Shown here: positions 11,201-20,395 of the stretch, piece after piece
How positions within the stretch are numbered: position 1 is the first letter of the stretch
How the letters are laid out: every line of letters begins with the position of its first letter
Source of the DNA: Odontesthes bonariensis
Taxonomy: Eukaryota > Chordata > Actinopteri > Atheriniformes > Atherinopsidae
Direction of reading: 5' to 3'
NCBI RefSeq assembly: GCF_027942865.1
Contig: NC_134527.1
Coordinates: 2,588,976 to 2,652,975, forward strand
Length of the DNA: 64,000 nt
Translations under genes and position numbers: made by a program
The notes under the pieces: generated by a model
The model's database searches: none
What the model saw: the letters and a program-made list of their open reading frames with translations, nothing else
Told to the model about the DNA's origin: nothing

Positions 11201-14200
11201 TCGGACAATGCCTGGGTCGCCAGGAAAACGCTCCCACACACTTATTTATGTATCGGGAATGCGGGGATACACTTAATTTGGCCTGGGGGTGGCATATCCC
11301 TTTAAGAGAAATCAGCTTCAGGCCGGCTGATTTCAGCTCGGGCAGGAGCGAAATGCATTGTGGGTAAACGCTTTGCATACTGTCTGATCGATGAGTATGT
11401 AGTATGTAGTATGTAGTATGTAGTATGTAGTATGCAGTATGTAGTACGTAGTACGTAGTATGTAGTATGTAGTACGTAGTATGTAGTACGTAGTATGCAG
11501 TATGTAGTACGTAGTATGCAGTATGTAGTATGTAGTATGTAGTATGCAGTATGTAGTCCAGTATGTAGTATGCAGTATGCAGTATGTGGTATGTAGTATG
11601 CAGTATGTAGTATGTAGTATGCAGTATGCAGTATGTAGTATGCAGTATGTAGTATGCAGTATGTAGTATGTAGTATGCAGTATGTAGTATGTAGTATGTA
11701 GTATGCAGTATGTAGTATGTAGTATGTAGTATGCAGTATGTAGTATGTAGTATGTAGTATGCAGTATGTAGTATGCAGTATGCAGTATGTGGTACGTAGT
11801 ATGCAGTATGTAGTATGTAGTATGTAGTATGTAGTATGCAGTATGTAGTACGTAGTATGTAGTATGTAGTATGTAGTATGCAGTATGTAGTATGCAGTAT
11901 GCAGTATGTGGTACGTAGTATGCAGTATGTAGTATGTAGTATGTAGTATGCAGTATGTAGTACGTAGTATGTAGTATGTAGTATGTAGTATGCGGTATGT
12001 AGTATGCAGTATGCAGTATGTGGTACGTAGTATGCAGTATGTAGTACGTAGTATGCAGTATGTAGTATGTAGTATGTAGTATGCAGTATGTAGTATGCAG
12101 TATGTAGTATGTAGTATGTAGTATGCAGTATGTAGTATGCAGTATGTGGTACGTAGTATGCAGTATGTAGTATGTAGTATGTAGTATGTAGTATGTCGTA
12201 TGTAGTACGTAGTACGTAGTATGTAGTATGTAGTACGTAGTATGTAGTATGTAGTATGCAGTATGTAGTATGTAGTATGCAGTATGTAGTATGCAGTATG
12301 CAGTATGTAGTATGTAGTATGCAGTATGCAGTATGCAGTATGTAGTATGTAGTATGTAGTATGTAGTATGCAGTATGTAGTATGTAGTATGCAGTATGTA
12401 GTATGTAGTATGCAGTATGTAGTATGCAGTATGCAGTATGTAGTATGTAGTATGCAGTATGTAGTATGCAGTATGTAGTATGTAGTATGCAGTATGCAGT
12501 ATGTAGTATGTAGCATGCAGTATGTCGTATGCAGTATGCAGTATGCAGTATGTAGTATGTAGTATGCAGTATGTCGTATGCAGTATGCAGTATGCAGTAT
12601 GTAGTATGCAGTATGCAGTATGTAGTATGTAGTATGCAGTATGTAGTATGTAGTATGCAGTATGTAGTATGCAGTATGTAGTATGTAGTATGCAGTATGC
12701 AGTATGTAGTATGTAGTATGCAGTATGTCGTATGCAGTATGTAGTATGTAGTATGTAGTATGTAGTATGCAGTATGTAGTATGTAATATGTAGTATGCAG
12801 TATGTAGTATGTAGTATGCAGTATGTCGTATGCAGTATGCAGTATGCAGTATGTAGTATGCAGTATGCGGTTTCGAACACAGCCTAAAACTATAAAAAGG
12901 CAGAATGCTTGTTTTTCTCCTTGTAAGCTGATTTTGATTGAAGTGGAGGAGAGAAAAACGCTGTTTTTTCACAACCTGTGTTGAAGACCAGGAGGTCATC
13001 AGTCGGACTTCCCTTCAGAATGCCTCCGTACATGTAGATGTTGTCTCCCACGGCAACAGAGCTGTGTCTCAGCGCTCTGAGGGCCACGCCCCCGGTTGCT
13101 AAGCATTCCCAGGTCAGAGACACTGTTGGAAGATTTAAAATATCATCACGGCACATGCAGTTTGGCCTTGAGAAGGCACAAAGGTTGTCTTGGTGTTATC
13201 TCCCTAAAAAAGACGTCACTTTTTCACCTATGTCGAAGCTGTAGACTCCTGGCAGACATTCAGCGGCGTCGGGGCTGGAAGCTCCTCCAAACAGATACAG
13301 CCTCCCTTTCACAACACTGAAAAACAGCCAATAACAGTAAAGCAGTCACGATAAAGATTGGATTAGTTCATTATCAGTCAGTGGGGTCACATGGCCCTGA
13401 AAGGATCAGATTATTGGCTAAATTACAATAAGAATGAGTTGAGCAAGGGTAATTCTCCTTGGATATATGATGGTGAATGAATCGGATCAGAGGCACAAAG
13501 CGTGGCTGTGTTCCAAACTGCATACTTCTCCTACTAACTTTTTGAGTTGGTAAGCGAGTTTGAGTCAGCGAGAAGTTCCCGGATGCATACTAGATTCTCC
13601 TAAATGTTGGGTGTGCATCATGAGGTTACTACTCATACTCAAACTACCCAAGATGCAACGTAACGTGACGTCGCCGATCGTCATTTCCTGTCAAAACGGC
13701 AGTTTCAAGCTAGCTACAACGAGGGTAGCTTCACTTCCTGTTTTCAAAACAAAAGCACCAATTGTATGGTAATGGCTTTCCCTATGATAAAAGGCAACGG
13801 GTATTTTATTTTGTGAAAATAACCAGAAGTGTGTTGCTCACTGCGGTTAGCTTTAGTAGCGCCGAATTCGTGGGAACAAAATTGTAAACAGCCGGTATTT
13901 TGTCAGGTTTTCAACACGTTGGGGATCTAAACGACTACTTTCTCACCTGAAAATGTTTCAAATGTTGCTAAAGTTTACAGAGTTTAGAGCTTAAGGGAAA
14001 TCAGCTTCAGGCCGGCTGATTTCGGCTCGGGCAGGAGGGAAATGCATTGTGGGTAAACGCTCTGCATACTGTTTGATCGATGAGTATGCAGCATGGAAGT
14101 ATGTAGTATGCAGTTTCGAACACAGCCCATGTCATACCCCGGTATGATAGGTGGCGCTGTACCCATTCCAGCTGTTGCTAATAGAGCCACTTCCTGTTGA

Positions 14201-17200
14201 CCTCTTCACCACCAACAACAACAACAAACTCAGGCATTGGAGAAAGATGGAGAACGCAGAGCCAGATGAAGCTACGTCCCTCTACATTTGGTCTGTGATG
14301 AGCTGCTTGTTGCACAAACTCGATGCCCAACTGAGCATTCTCCATCGCGTTGTTTGTTTCTTTCTGACGGCGACAACAACAGGAATATCGTCTCCTTTGA
14401 CTTCTGGGTCACGACCCCGGGAAAACATCTGGAGCATGCGCAGAACGCAAAGTCTGATTCACCACGTGCTTCAGCGTCTACAAGCAGGTTTAGAGTGACT
14501 TTCAACCCAGTTATCTCGGGGTCTGAATCCGATCCGATCCAGTTCTTAGTCAGATTAAGGTGTCTACATGCACTTAATAACTCAGTCTGATTGGAATTTA
14601 GCCAATAATCCGATCCTTTCAGAGCCATGTGACCCCACTGAATAGATCCCACCCGAAATGAACAACCCAACCCCCACCTCTCAGATTTCTTTGGTTCTCT
14701 GGGGCAGAAAAACAGTGAAGCTTCACGTGAAACTAATTAGAATGAATACCTCTAACTGATGTCATGATTTACCAAAGTGCGTGTCCTTCTCTGGCAGATG
14801 GAACTTCTCCACTCTGAGGAATCTCCTCCCACACCGCATCATCAGGACTAACTGCAATTGACAACCACAACCTGGGAATCATTGTGTCATAACCAAGGAG
14901 CTAATGGACACATAACAGATAAAGTGCCCCTTCAAATGCAAAAGCAAAAATAGTTAAAAAATCAAAACAATAAAGATTCTGTGAGCAACAATCAATCTGT
15001 GAAAACCTGGCGGCCATGAGATTAAAAACATTAACAGCTGGTTATCCCAAAGTCCATGAAAATAGTCATAAAATGCTCAAAATGTAAAGATTTCACAAGT
15101 ATTTTCTTCTTTTACACATCACACCAAGCTTTTGTTGTTTTTAGTCGGGAACTTTTGGGGTAATTGCATTTCCTACTTATAAAACATTTGAGTCACATTT
15201 AGAAACACCTTGAGAACCAGCAACTTTTTTGGGGTACCATTAGCATTTAGCGTGTACCTGTTAGCATGTAGAAGTCACTGAAGTAAAGAGGACGGTCCTG
15301 GATGGATAAAGAGGAGGCAGATTTTCACAAATGTGAACCAAACCTTTAGTTGTGTTAAAGTTGAACATTACAGTCACCTCTTGGTTGATGATACGTGCTC
15401 CTCCAAAAAGAAAGGCCACGTTTCCCGCTACGGCTAACGCGTGACCATGTCTATCAGAGTCAAAAACATGCGAGAGGTCAAACACAATAAAACATCTTTT
15501 TCCAGTTTGATGTTTCTCCTTTTCAGCTTCTATAGCTACAACTGGGAATCTCAATAAAATAACACTCTGACCAATAAAACTTGTAGCATCTGCAAGCTAG
15601 CCAAGCTAGTTAGCATAGTTAGCATGATGTGGGAGAATGTCCTCCCACATCACACAAGCTCACAATCTTCTCTTTAGTGAACTTCAGCTGTCATAGCATT
15701 AGCATAGCATTCTTTTGAACAGGTTTAGGATATCTAAGTTGCTTTGAATGTCAACATTATGCTCTTGTCTTGTTATTGTTTTGAGCAGCTGCTAGCTTGT
15801 CTGGAGAGTGCTCTGACTGCAGGTGATACACTCTTCACAGTTGAGTTGAGCTATGGTTACAGCTTGGCTTTGCCATTTAAATGGACTAACATGTCCCAGT
15901 TTATATGCACAGGAGCAAACTAAACTACTTGACTAATTTGAATTTCCCCCACTGTGGGATGAATAAAGTATTTTTCTATTTCTAATCTAAACATGCTAGC
16001 TGCCTCTTCACACTACCTCGCTTCAACAAACCCAACCAATCCTTTTGCAATGTCAAATAACACATATTTTTTTTATAAAATAACTAGTTTTCAGATATTT
16101 GTTTGTTGTTTTTTTTGTCCACATATTACACGATGTTCCATCCATCCATCACCTATCCCAGCTGTCATTGGGCGAGAGGCAGGCACCTGGACAGGCTGCC
16201 AGTCCATCACAGGGCCACACAGACGCAACCATTCACTCATTTAGGGACAATTTAGTCACCAATTAACTAGGGCTGTACGAGTTAACTCGTTATTATCGCG
16301 TCAACTTGTTAATTATTTAACGCTGATAAATATTTTATCACGCATTAACGTAGGTTTTATTATTTTTTTTATTATTGTAAAAGTCTGTTGCTCACAGGCT
16401 TTTATTTTGTAAAAAAAAAAAAAATCAAAATCAAGTTTATTTGTAGCACATTTCTGTCATGGTGGGGTTAAGTTTCTGTACCCACATGCAGGAAAACAAC
16501 CAGGGAGCGCAATCAGATACAATGATAGTTTATTGAAGCCAGGGATAGTGGAATGGACTGCAGGCTTGTCTTTGTGAGTCTGGCAGGACTGAGAGTGGGT
16601 AGAGCGAGCGGCGTCGGAGGGTGGACCGAGGTAGAGCTGAGCGAGCTGCGTGCGGCTGAATCCTGAGGGAGGTATAATTCCACAGCGAGCCCTTTACTTC
16701 CGGGTAAAACAACTCCTCCACGGGCTCGACTCCTGGCAGGCTCCTCCTGGGATGTAGAAGGGGAAACACTCGAGGAAAGGTCCGTGCAGGCAACCAGACT
16801 CACGGGGAACTCCTTAGAACAGGAAACACGGATGGGATTCGGCGTGAGGTCAGCGGGAAATCAATGTTGGTTAACACTCTGGCGTCGGAGAGCAGTCTGA
16901 GCACCGCTTATGAGGCTCATGGCCACGCCCTCCTAACAAGCCACAGGTGTGTGGACTTGTGGCCTCCGCCGACTTCCGGGAACGGACACCTGGCGACATC
17001 TTGTGACTGCCCGTTGTAAACGGCAGCCTTCTCCAAAAACAAATAGAACTTAAAGACAGACTAAAAACCCACAAAAGACAGACAGAAAACACACACGCCC
17101 TGACAATTTCATGGACAAAACAACTCAAAGTGCTTTACATAAAATAAAAGCATTGCAGCAGGGAGTGGAAGAAGCATTCAAATTTTATCCTAACATGCAT

Positions 17201-17462
17201 GTTTTTGGACAGTGAGAGGAAGCTGATTCCCACACATACATGGGAAAAACTCCACACAGAAGTCCAGTCCCCAGCTGGGATTTGAACCCAGAACCCTCTT
17301 GACGACACCACCGTGCAGCCCCTGCTACACCCTGTTGTATCAGAAAACTCCACACATGATCATTTAGGTTGGAGGACCTGTTGAAAACCATGTTACTCAC
17401 CTGGGACTCGGAGCTTCTCCCCTCATCTCTTTCTCCAGCCAGTGACCGCTGGCTAAAGCCAT
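1624..17462 (-). CDS. Kelch-repeat protein with coiled-coil C-terminus, 18 coding exons, 506 aa
   Basis: Exons in transcript order: 17462-17401, 15450-15378, 15297-15258, 14851-14773, 13316-13228, 13122-12976, 10332-10281, 10173-10073, 8145-8060, 6147-6066, 5985-5900, 5811-5724, 4444-4396, 4237-4147, 4023-3923, 3332-3248, 1931-1827, 1728-1624. All junctions are GT-AG and phases agree, giving 506 codons plus TGA. Six kelch blades carry F/Y-GG motifs near residues 37, 95, 147, 197, 249 and 304 (for example IYMYGGILKG and LYVFGGRNEEQD), usually with an upstream R-x-GH-type motif. Residues about 376-506 are charged heptad-like helix, predicted coiled coil. Kelch propellers bind proteins, so a cytosolic scaffold or effector role is inferred. 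The architecture recalls RABEPK/KLHDC-type proteins, but the coiled-coil tail does not fit RABEPK and I do not assign a symbol. Introns hold large repeats, including a 1.5 kb heptamer satellite. The start is the first ATG of the first coding exon; an upstream non-coding exon is possible. Confidence 0.9.
2655..3072 (+). mobile_element. LINE fragment: L1/Tx1-like ORF2 end joined to an L2 3' tail
   Basis: A frame at about 2671-2790 reads FDIWSRKGAVLLSDLYVDG and ISWEKLTQKYNIPRSQF, typical of the C-terminal region of L1/Tx1-group ORF2; one extra T shifts it to FYKYLQLRN. From about 2830 the sequence is the common fish L2 tail (CACCAAATGGAGACATTTTT, ending AAAGCACTTTGGACTG and ATGTGCTACAAATAAA). 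In intron 16 of the kelch gene. Confidence 0.65.
3460..3881. mobile_element. MITE with CACTGGAAAAA-type termini, copy 1
   Basis: CAAAGTCTTACCAAGTATAT to GGCATTTTTTCCAGTG; the ends are inverted. Matches 7325-7739 over its length. In intron 15 of the kelch gene. Confidence 0.75.
4797..4947 (-). mobile_element. tRNA-derived SINE nested in hAT copy 1
   Basis: On the minus strand the head reads AGTGGGTTGAGCAGG (A box) and GGTTCGAGTCCC (B box), followed by ATCGGACGGCCCTGTGCTGC and a tail with CCTATCCATTAAAGGCAAAA. Confidence 0.75.
5103..5408 (+). CDS. BED-type zinc-finger ORF (101 aa) inside a non-autonomous hAT element
   Basis: The open frame begins MEKGTELLLGHFHVKVLPDG and contains a BED-like zinc finger: C-x2-C at VICKHCQVEL followed by the histidines of SLKYHLKAKH. 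BED fingers form the N-terminal DNA-binding domain of hAT transposases. The catalytic RNase-H-like region is absent; after the finger come about 45 residues ending in FIHMAAHLK, then TAA. It is therefore the transposase N-terminus fused to element 3' sequence. A nearly identical frame is open on the minus strand at 36989-37294. Expression or repressor function is speculative. Confidence 0.6.
   Translation: MEKGTELLLGHFHVKVLPDGGVDRTKVICKHCQVELSSQRSSSSLKYHLKAKHTTDSSKSFKETDSGARLLHKNYRKMLMLKVCLHNKCYGTFIHMAAHLK
6373..6946. mobile_element. Foldback MITE with internal A/T repeat, copy 1
   Basis: About 110-bp arms are inverted (left CTATGGAAGTTTTTCTGTGC, right inverse ending TTTCCATAG), with TTTGAATACAAATTTCTAAT and GCATCAAAATCTGAGTTTTG in each arm. 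The centre is a degenerate repeat of GTTGAATTTTTTTCCAC-type units. In intron 9 of the kelch gene. Confidence 0.8.
7119..7324 (-). mobile_element. Dispersed fish repeat with GATG-type tail, reverse orientation
   Basis: CATCCATCCTGCCATTTTCT, CGCCAGTCCATCACAGGGCC and AACATGCATGTTTTTGAACG match the reverse complement of the 26585-26785 repeat plus a SINE end. In kelch intron 9. Confidence 0.6.
7325..7739. mobile_element. MITE with CACTGGAAAAA-type termini, copy 2
   Basis: CACTGGAAAAAGACAAAGTC on the left and GGCATTTTTTGCAGTG on the right form short inverted ends. Body motifs TTTCAGCCAGATATAGGGAC and GAAAAAGTCTTGAAAACAAA are shared by four copies. Target duplication not clear. In kelch intron 9. 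Confidence 0.78.
8275..9824 (+). mobile_element. hAT BED-finger element, copy 2, interrupted
   Basis: It is flanked by the 8-bp duplication ATTATTTA (8267-8274 and 9825-9832), with TAGGGCTGGGC and GCCCAGCCCTA termini. A second left terminus at about 8503 shows an internal partial duplication. About five 30-bp units follow. The BED ORF has a stop at codon 5 (TACGTAAC in place of TACGGAAC) and is split by a TTAA-flanked element at 8930-9529. In intron 8 of the kelch gene. Confidence 0.9.
8930..9529. mobile_element. TTAA-target MITE (AGCTGCAGTCTGCA termini) nested in hAT copy 2
   Basis: The 14-bp inverted terminus AGCTGCAGTCTGCA lies inside TTAA duplications at 8926-8929 and 9530-9533. The empty site (CACTTAAAGGCAAAAC) is present in the other hAT copies, for example near 5249. 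No transposase frame is present. The centre is rich in CpG (CACGTCTACGTGCACG). Confidence 0.9.
10873..11301. mobile_element. TTAA-target MITE (AGGGATATGCC termini) nested in Harbinger copy A
   Basis: Inverted termini of about 48 bp begin AGGGATATGCCACCCCCAGG. TTAA lies on both sides (10869-10872 and 11302-11305). The paralogous sequence near 39484 reads GAGCTTAAGAGAAATC without the insert, which is the empty site. TTAA targets fit piggyBac- or Kolobok-type transposases; which one cannot be told. Confidence 0.9.
11393..12868. repeat. Heptamer satellite AGTATG(T/C), about 210 units
   Basis: Tandem 7-bp units, mostly AGTATGT and AGTATGC with AGTACGT and rarer TCGTATG variants. A GTGGTACGT variant recurs with GGTACG at 11791, 11910, 12022 and 12148, spacings of 17, 16 and 18 units, which indicates higher-order duplication. 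The heptamer is also the inner part of the element's terminal repeat. Period 7 gives open frames in all phases on the minus strand, hence spurious 500-residue ORFs. Confidence 0.97.
13379..14640. mobile_element. Terminal-inverted-repeat element starting CAGTGGGGTCAC, copy 1 (carries a nested Harbinger-like MITE)
   Basis: The left end CAGTGGGGTCACATGGCCCT is inverted at the right end (GTGACCCCACTG at 14640), and about 50 bp of subterminal sequence is also inverted. The interior matches 35207-36148 closely. The CAGTG start suggests hAT, but no matching 8-bp target duplication is visible. Short frames inside (near 14288-14590) are shared between the copies and look non-coding. Located in intron 4 of the kelch gene. 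Confidence 0.75.
13504..14127. mobile_element. Harbinger-like MITE, copy B (short, unexpanded)
   Basis: The element starts GGCTGTGTTCCAAACTGCAT and ends with the inverted form. Only about four to five heptamers (14091-14112) lie at the right end. It is inserted in the CAGTGGGG element: the paralogue at 35311-35330 has AAAGCGTGTCATACC uninterrupted. CGT lies to the left (13501-13503) and CAT to the right, so the target duplication is 3 bp with a CpG decay. Confidence 0.88.
16140..16265 (-). mobile_element. Dispersed fish repeat fragment
   Basis: ATCCATCACCTATCCCAGCT and GCCAGTCCATCACAGGGCCA match the reverse complement of 26640-26785. It ends where the truncated hAT copy starts. Confidence 0.6.
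16267..16424 (+). mobile_element. Truncated hAT BED-element left end
   Basis: TAGGGCTGTACGAGTTAACT and the following GATAAATATTTTATCACGCA block match the left part of the family, then one 30-bp unit, then an A-run where an L2 tail begins. The BED ORF and right end are missing. Confidence 0.75.
16455..17105 (-). mobile_element. Solo LTR inserted in an L2 tail
   Basis: A 651-bp sequence with TG...CA ends (TGTCATGG...CCCTGACA) is flanked by a perfect 5-bp duplication ATTTC (16450-16454 and 17106-17110). Removing it restores the L2 tail GTAGCACATTTCATGGACAA. On the minus strand an AATAAA about 80 bases before the LTR end fits the R region. No internal coding sequence or second LTR is present, so this is a recombined solo LTR, in the first intron of the kelch gene. 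Confidence 0.85.
17106..17172 (-). mobile_element. L2 3' tail, second half of the segment split by the solo LTR
   Basis: ATTTCATGGACAAAACAACT continues the tail that starts at about 16425 (TTTATTTGTAGCACATTTC); both halves match 42500-42600. It ends near 17172 at a SINE. Confidence 0.7.
17175..17335 (-). mobile_element. tRNA-derived SINE (GGGGCTGCACGG head)
   Basis: The minus strand reads GGGGCTGCACGGTGGTGTCG, B box GGTTCAAATCC, then CTGTGTGGAGTTTTTCCCAT and AAAAACATGCATGTTAGG, a widespread fish SINE. In intron 1 of the kelch gene next to the L2 tail. Confidence 0.7.
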
Positions 17463-17859
17463 CTTATCTGCTGCTTCTCTTGAGTCACACACACACAAAA
17501 ACGTTGATAAATGTCAGATTTTAGTCAGATTCTCTTGATTTTAACAGTTTCAGAGGATGTTGTGATAATTTCACATTTTTAGGAAACTTTCGAGGCAAAG
17601 AAGTGAATAATTAGCACCAGTCCTGAGATTTTCATCCAACTCTGCTCAGTTTTGAAAAGAATGTTTACTCTCTTATATATTTCATATTCACATATATCAC
17701 AAACATTATTTTAATCTAACTGAATAGTGACACAGTGTATGCGTCAACCCCTGAGTGGACCTGAAAAGTATGATCCCATTTCCCCTCCAGGTGGCACTAG
17801 GCTGCAAAATTAATTTAAATTCCTTCGCCCAGCTGGCTGAAGAATGAGAAGGACATGAG
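17463..17859. other. Upstream region of the kelch gene
   Basis: About 400 bp between the start codon and the 20-bp array. It is AT-rich with an ACAC run near 17485. No CpG island, CCAAT or TATA box at a convincing place is seen, so the true promoter may lie farther away, with a non-coding first exon. Confidence 0.4.
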
Positions 17860-20200
17860 CAGGATGCAGCCTACCTGTTCAGGAAGCTGCCTACCTGTTC
17901 AGGACGCAGCCTACCTGTTCAGGACGCAGCCCACCTGTTCAGGATGCAGCCCACCTGTTCAGGAAGCAGCCTACCTGTTCAGGAAGCTGCCTACCTGTTC
18001 AGGACGCAGCCTACCTGTTCAGGAAGCTGCCTACCTGTTCAGGATGCAGCCTACCTGTTCAGGACGCTGCCTACCTGTTCAGGACGCAGCCTACCTGTTC
18101 AGGACGCTGCCTACCTGTTCAGGACGCAGCCTACCTGTTCAGGACGCAGCCTACCTGTTCAGGACGCTGCCTACCTGTTCAGGACGCTGCCTACCTGTTC
18201 AGGACGCAGCCTACCTGTTCAGGACGCAGCCTACCTGTTCAGGACGCAGCCTATCTGTTCAGGATGCTGCCTACCTGTTCAGGACGCTGCCTACCTGTTC
18301 AGGAAGCTGCCTACCTGTTCAGGACGCAGCCTACCTGTTCAGGACGCAGCCTACCTGTTCAGGACGCAGCCCACCTGTTCAGGATGCTGCCTACCTGTTC
18401 AGGATGCAGCCTGTTCAGGACGCAGCCTACCTGTTCAGGACGCTGCCTACCTGTTCAGGACGCAGTCTACCTGTTCAGGACGCTGCCTACCTGTTCAGGA
18501 CGCAGCCCACCTGTTCAGGACGCAGCCTACCTGTTCAGGAAGCTGCCTACCTGCTCAGGATGCTGTCTACCTGCTCAGGACGCAGCCTACCTGTTCAGGA
18601 TGCTGCCTACCTGTTCAGGACGCAGCCTACCTGTTCAGGACGCAGCCTACCTGTTCAGGACGCTGCCTACCTGTTCAGGACGCAGCCTACCTGCTCAGGA
18701 CGCAGCCTACCTGTTCAGGATGCTGCCTACCTGTTCAGGACGCAGCCTACCTGTTCAGGACGCTGCCTACCTGTTCAGGACGCTGCCTACCTGTTCAGGA
18801 TGCTGCCTACCTGTTCAGGACGCAGCCTACCTGTTCAGGACGCTGCCTACCTGTTCAGGACGCAGCCTACCTGCTCAGGACGCAGCCTACCTGCTCAGGA
18901 CGCAGCCTACCTGCTCAGGACGCTGCCTACCTGTTCAGGACGCAGCTTACCTGTTCAGGACGCAGCTTACCTGTTCAGGACGCAGCCTACCTGTTCAGGA
19001 CGCAGCCTACCTGTTCAGGACGCAGCCTACCTGTTCAGGAAGCTGCCTACCTGTTCAGGACGCAGCCTACCTGTTCAGGAAGCTGCCTACCTGTTCAGGA
19101 CGCAGCCTACCTGTTCAGGACGCAGCCTACCTGTTCAGGACGCAGCCCACCTGTTCAGGATGCAGTCTACCTGTTCAGGACGCAGCCTACCTGTTCAGGA
19201 CGCAGCCTACCTGTTCAGGACGCTGCCTACCTGTTCAGGATGCAGCCTACCTGTTCAGGACGCAGCCTACCTGTTCAGGACGCTGCCTACCTGTTCAGGA
19301 TGCAGCCTACCTGTTCAGGACGCAGCCTACCTGTTCAGGACGCTGCCTACCTGTTCAGGACGCAGCTTACCTGTTCAGGACGCAGCTTACCTGTTCAGGA
19401 CGCAGCCTACCTGTTCAGGACGCAGCCTACCTGTTCAGGACGCAGCCTACCTGTTCAGGAAGCTGCCTACCTGTTCAGGACGCAGCCTACCTGTTCAGGA
19501 AGCTGCCTACCTGTTCAGGACGCAGCCTACCTGTTCAGGACGCAGCCTACCTGTTCAGGACGCAGCCCACCTGTTCAGGATGCAGTCTACCTGTTCAGGA
19601 CGCAGCCCACCTGTTCAGGACGCAGCCCACCTGTTCAGGACGCAGCCCACCTGTTCAGGACGCAGCCCACCTGTTCAGGACGCAGCCCACCTGTTCAGGA
19701 TGCAGCCCACCTGTTCAGGACGCAGCCTACCTGTTCAGGACGCTGCCTACCTGTTCAGGAAGCTGCCTACCTGTTCAGGACGCAGCCTACCTGTTCAGGA
19801 CGCAGCCCACCTGTTCAGGATGCTGCCTACCTGTTCAGGACGCAGCCTACCTGTTCAGGACGCAGCCTACCTGTTCAGGACGCAGCCTACCTGTTCAGAA
19901 CGCTGCCTACCTGTTCAGGACGCAGCCTACCTGTTCAGGAAGCTGCCTACCTGTTCAGGACGCAGCCTACCTGTTCAGGACGCAGCCTACCTGTTCAGGA
20001 AGCTGCCTACCTGTTCAGGACGCAGCCTACCTGTTCAGGACGCAGCCTACCTGTTCAGGAAGCTGTCTACCTGTTCAGGACGCAGCCTACCTGTTCAGGA
20101 CGCAGCCTACCTGTTCAGGAAGCTGCCTACCTGTTCAGGACGCAGCCTACCTGTTCAAGACGCAGCCTACCTGTTCAGGAAGCTGCCTACCTGTTCAGGA
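17860..20200. repeat. 20-bp minisatellite array, about 117 units
   Basis: The unit is CAGCCTACCTGTTCAGGACG, with alternation of GCAGC/GCTGC and of GACG/GATG/GAAG. One 16-bp unit lies at about 18405. Internal duplication is visible: the block near 18941-19160 recurs 420 bp later. Each unit contains the imperfect palindrome CCTGTTCAGG. All three plus frames stay open for 680-860 codons because 20 is not a multiple of three; the repeated peptide is an artefact. The array begins about 400 bp upstream of the kelch-gene start codon. Confidence 0.95.
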
Positions 20201-20395
20201 TGCCGGCTTCTCCGTCTCTGCTGCTTCTCTGAGGCAGCAGGAAGACTCACACCAGTCACATCAGCTCACAGCCCAACAAGCTGTCGTCAGCATCTCGGCT
20301 TACAGGTAACCTGCGCTTCTTTCTGCAGGCGCACTGTTGCCCAGCAACCACCTCCAAAACACATTGCTGAGCAGAGCAGCTCAGCATTTAATGTA
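20201..20395. other. Short unique segment after the 20-bp array
   Basis: Moderately GC-rich (TCACAGCCCAACAAGCTGTC). Open frames are run-on from the array. Nothing further recognised. Confidence 0.4.

Larger units (their letters stand above)
10374..12884. mobile_element. Harbinger-like MITE, copy A, with heptamer satellite
   Basis: Terminal inverted repeats are perfect over 25 bp: the left end begins GGCTGTGTTCGAAACCGCAT and the right end is its reverse complement, ending CACAGCC at 12884. The body matches the copies at 13504-14127 and 39092-40852. It holds a TTAA-flanked insertion (10873-11301) and a 1.5 kb array of AGTATGC-type heptamers next to the right terminus. Flanking triplets (ATC, TAA) do not match, so no target-site duplication is visible here. 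It lies in intron 6 of the kelch gene. Confidence 0.85.

Noticed and set aside
10374-12884. CRISPR-like array
   Set aside because: Units are directly adjacent 7-mers without spacers; the host is a eukaryote.
11302-12999. Open frames of 565 and 515 codons on the minus strand (repeated YILHTAY peptide)
   Set aside because: They follow entirely from a 7-bp tandem repeat without stop codons, in several frames at once, inside a MITE and an intron.
14288-14590. 100-codon frame shared by two loci (also 35480-35782)
   Set aside because: The frame lies inside a non-coding terminal-inverted-repeat element and has opposing frames of equal length; no domain is recognisable.
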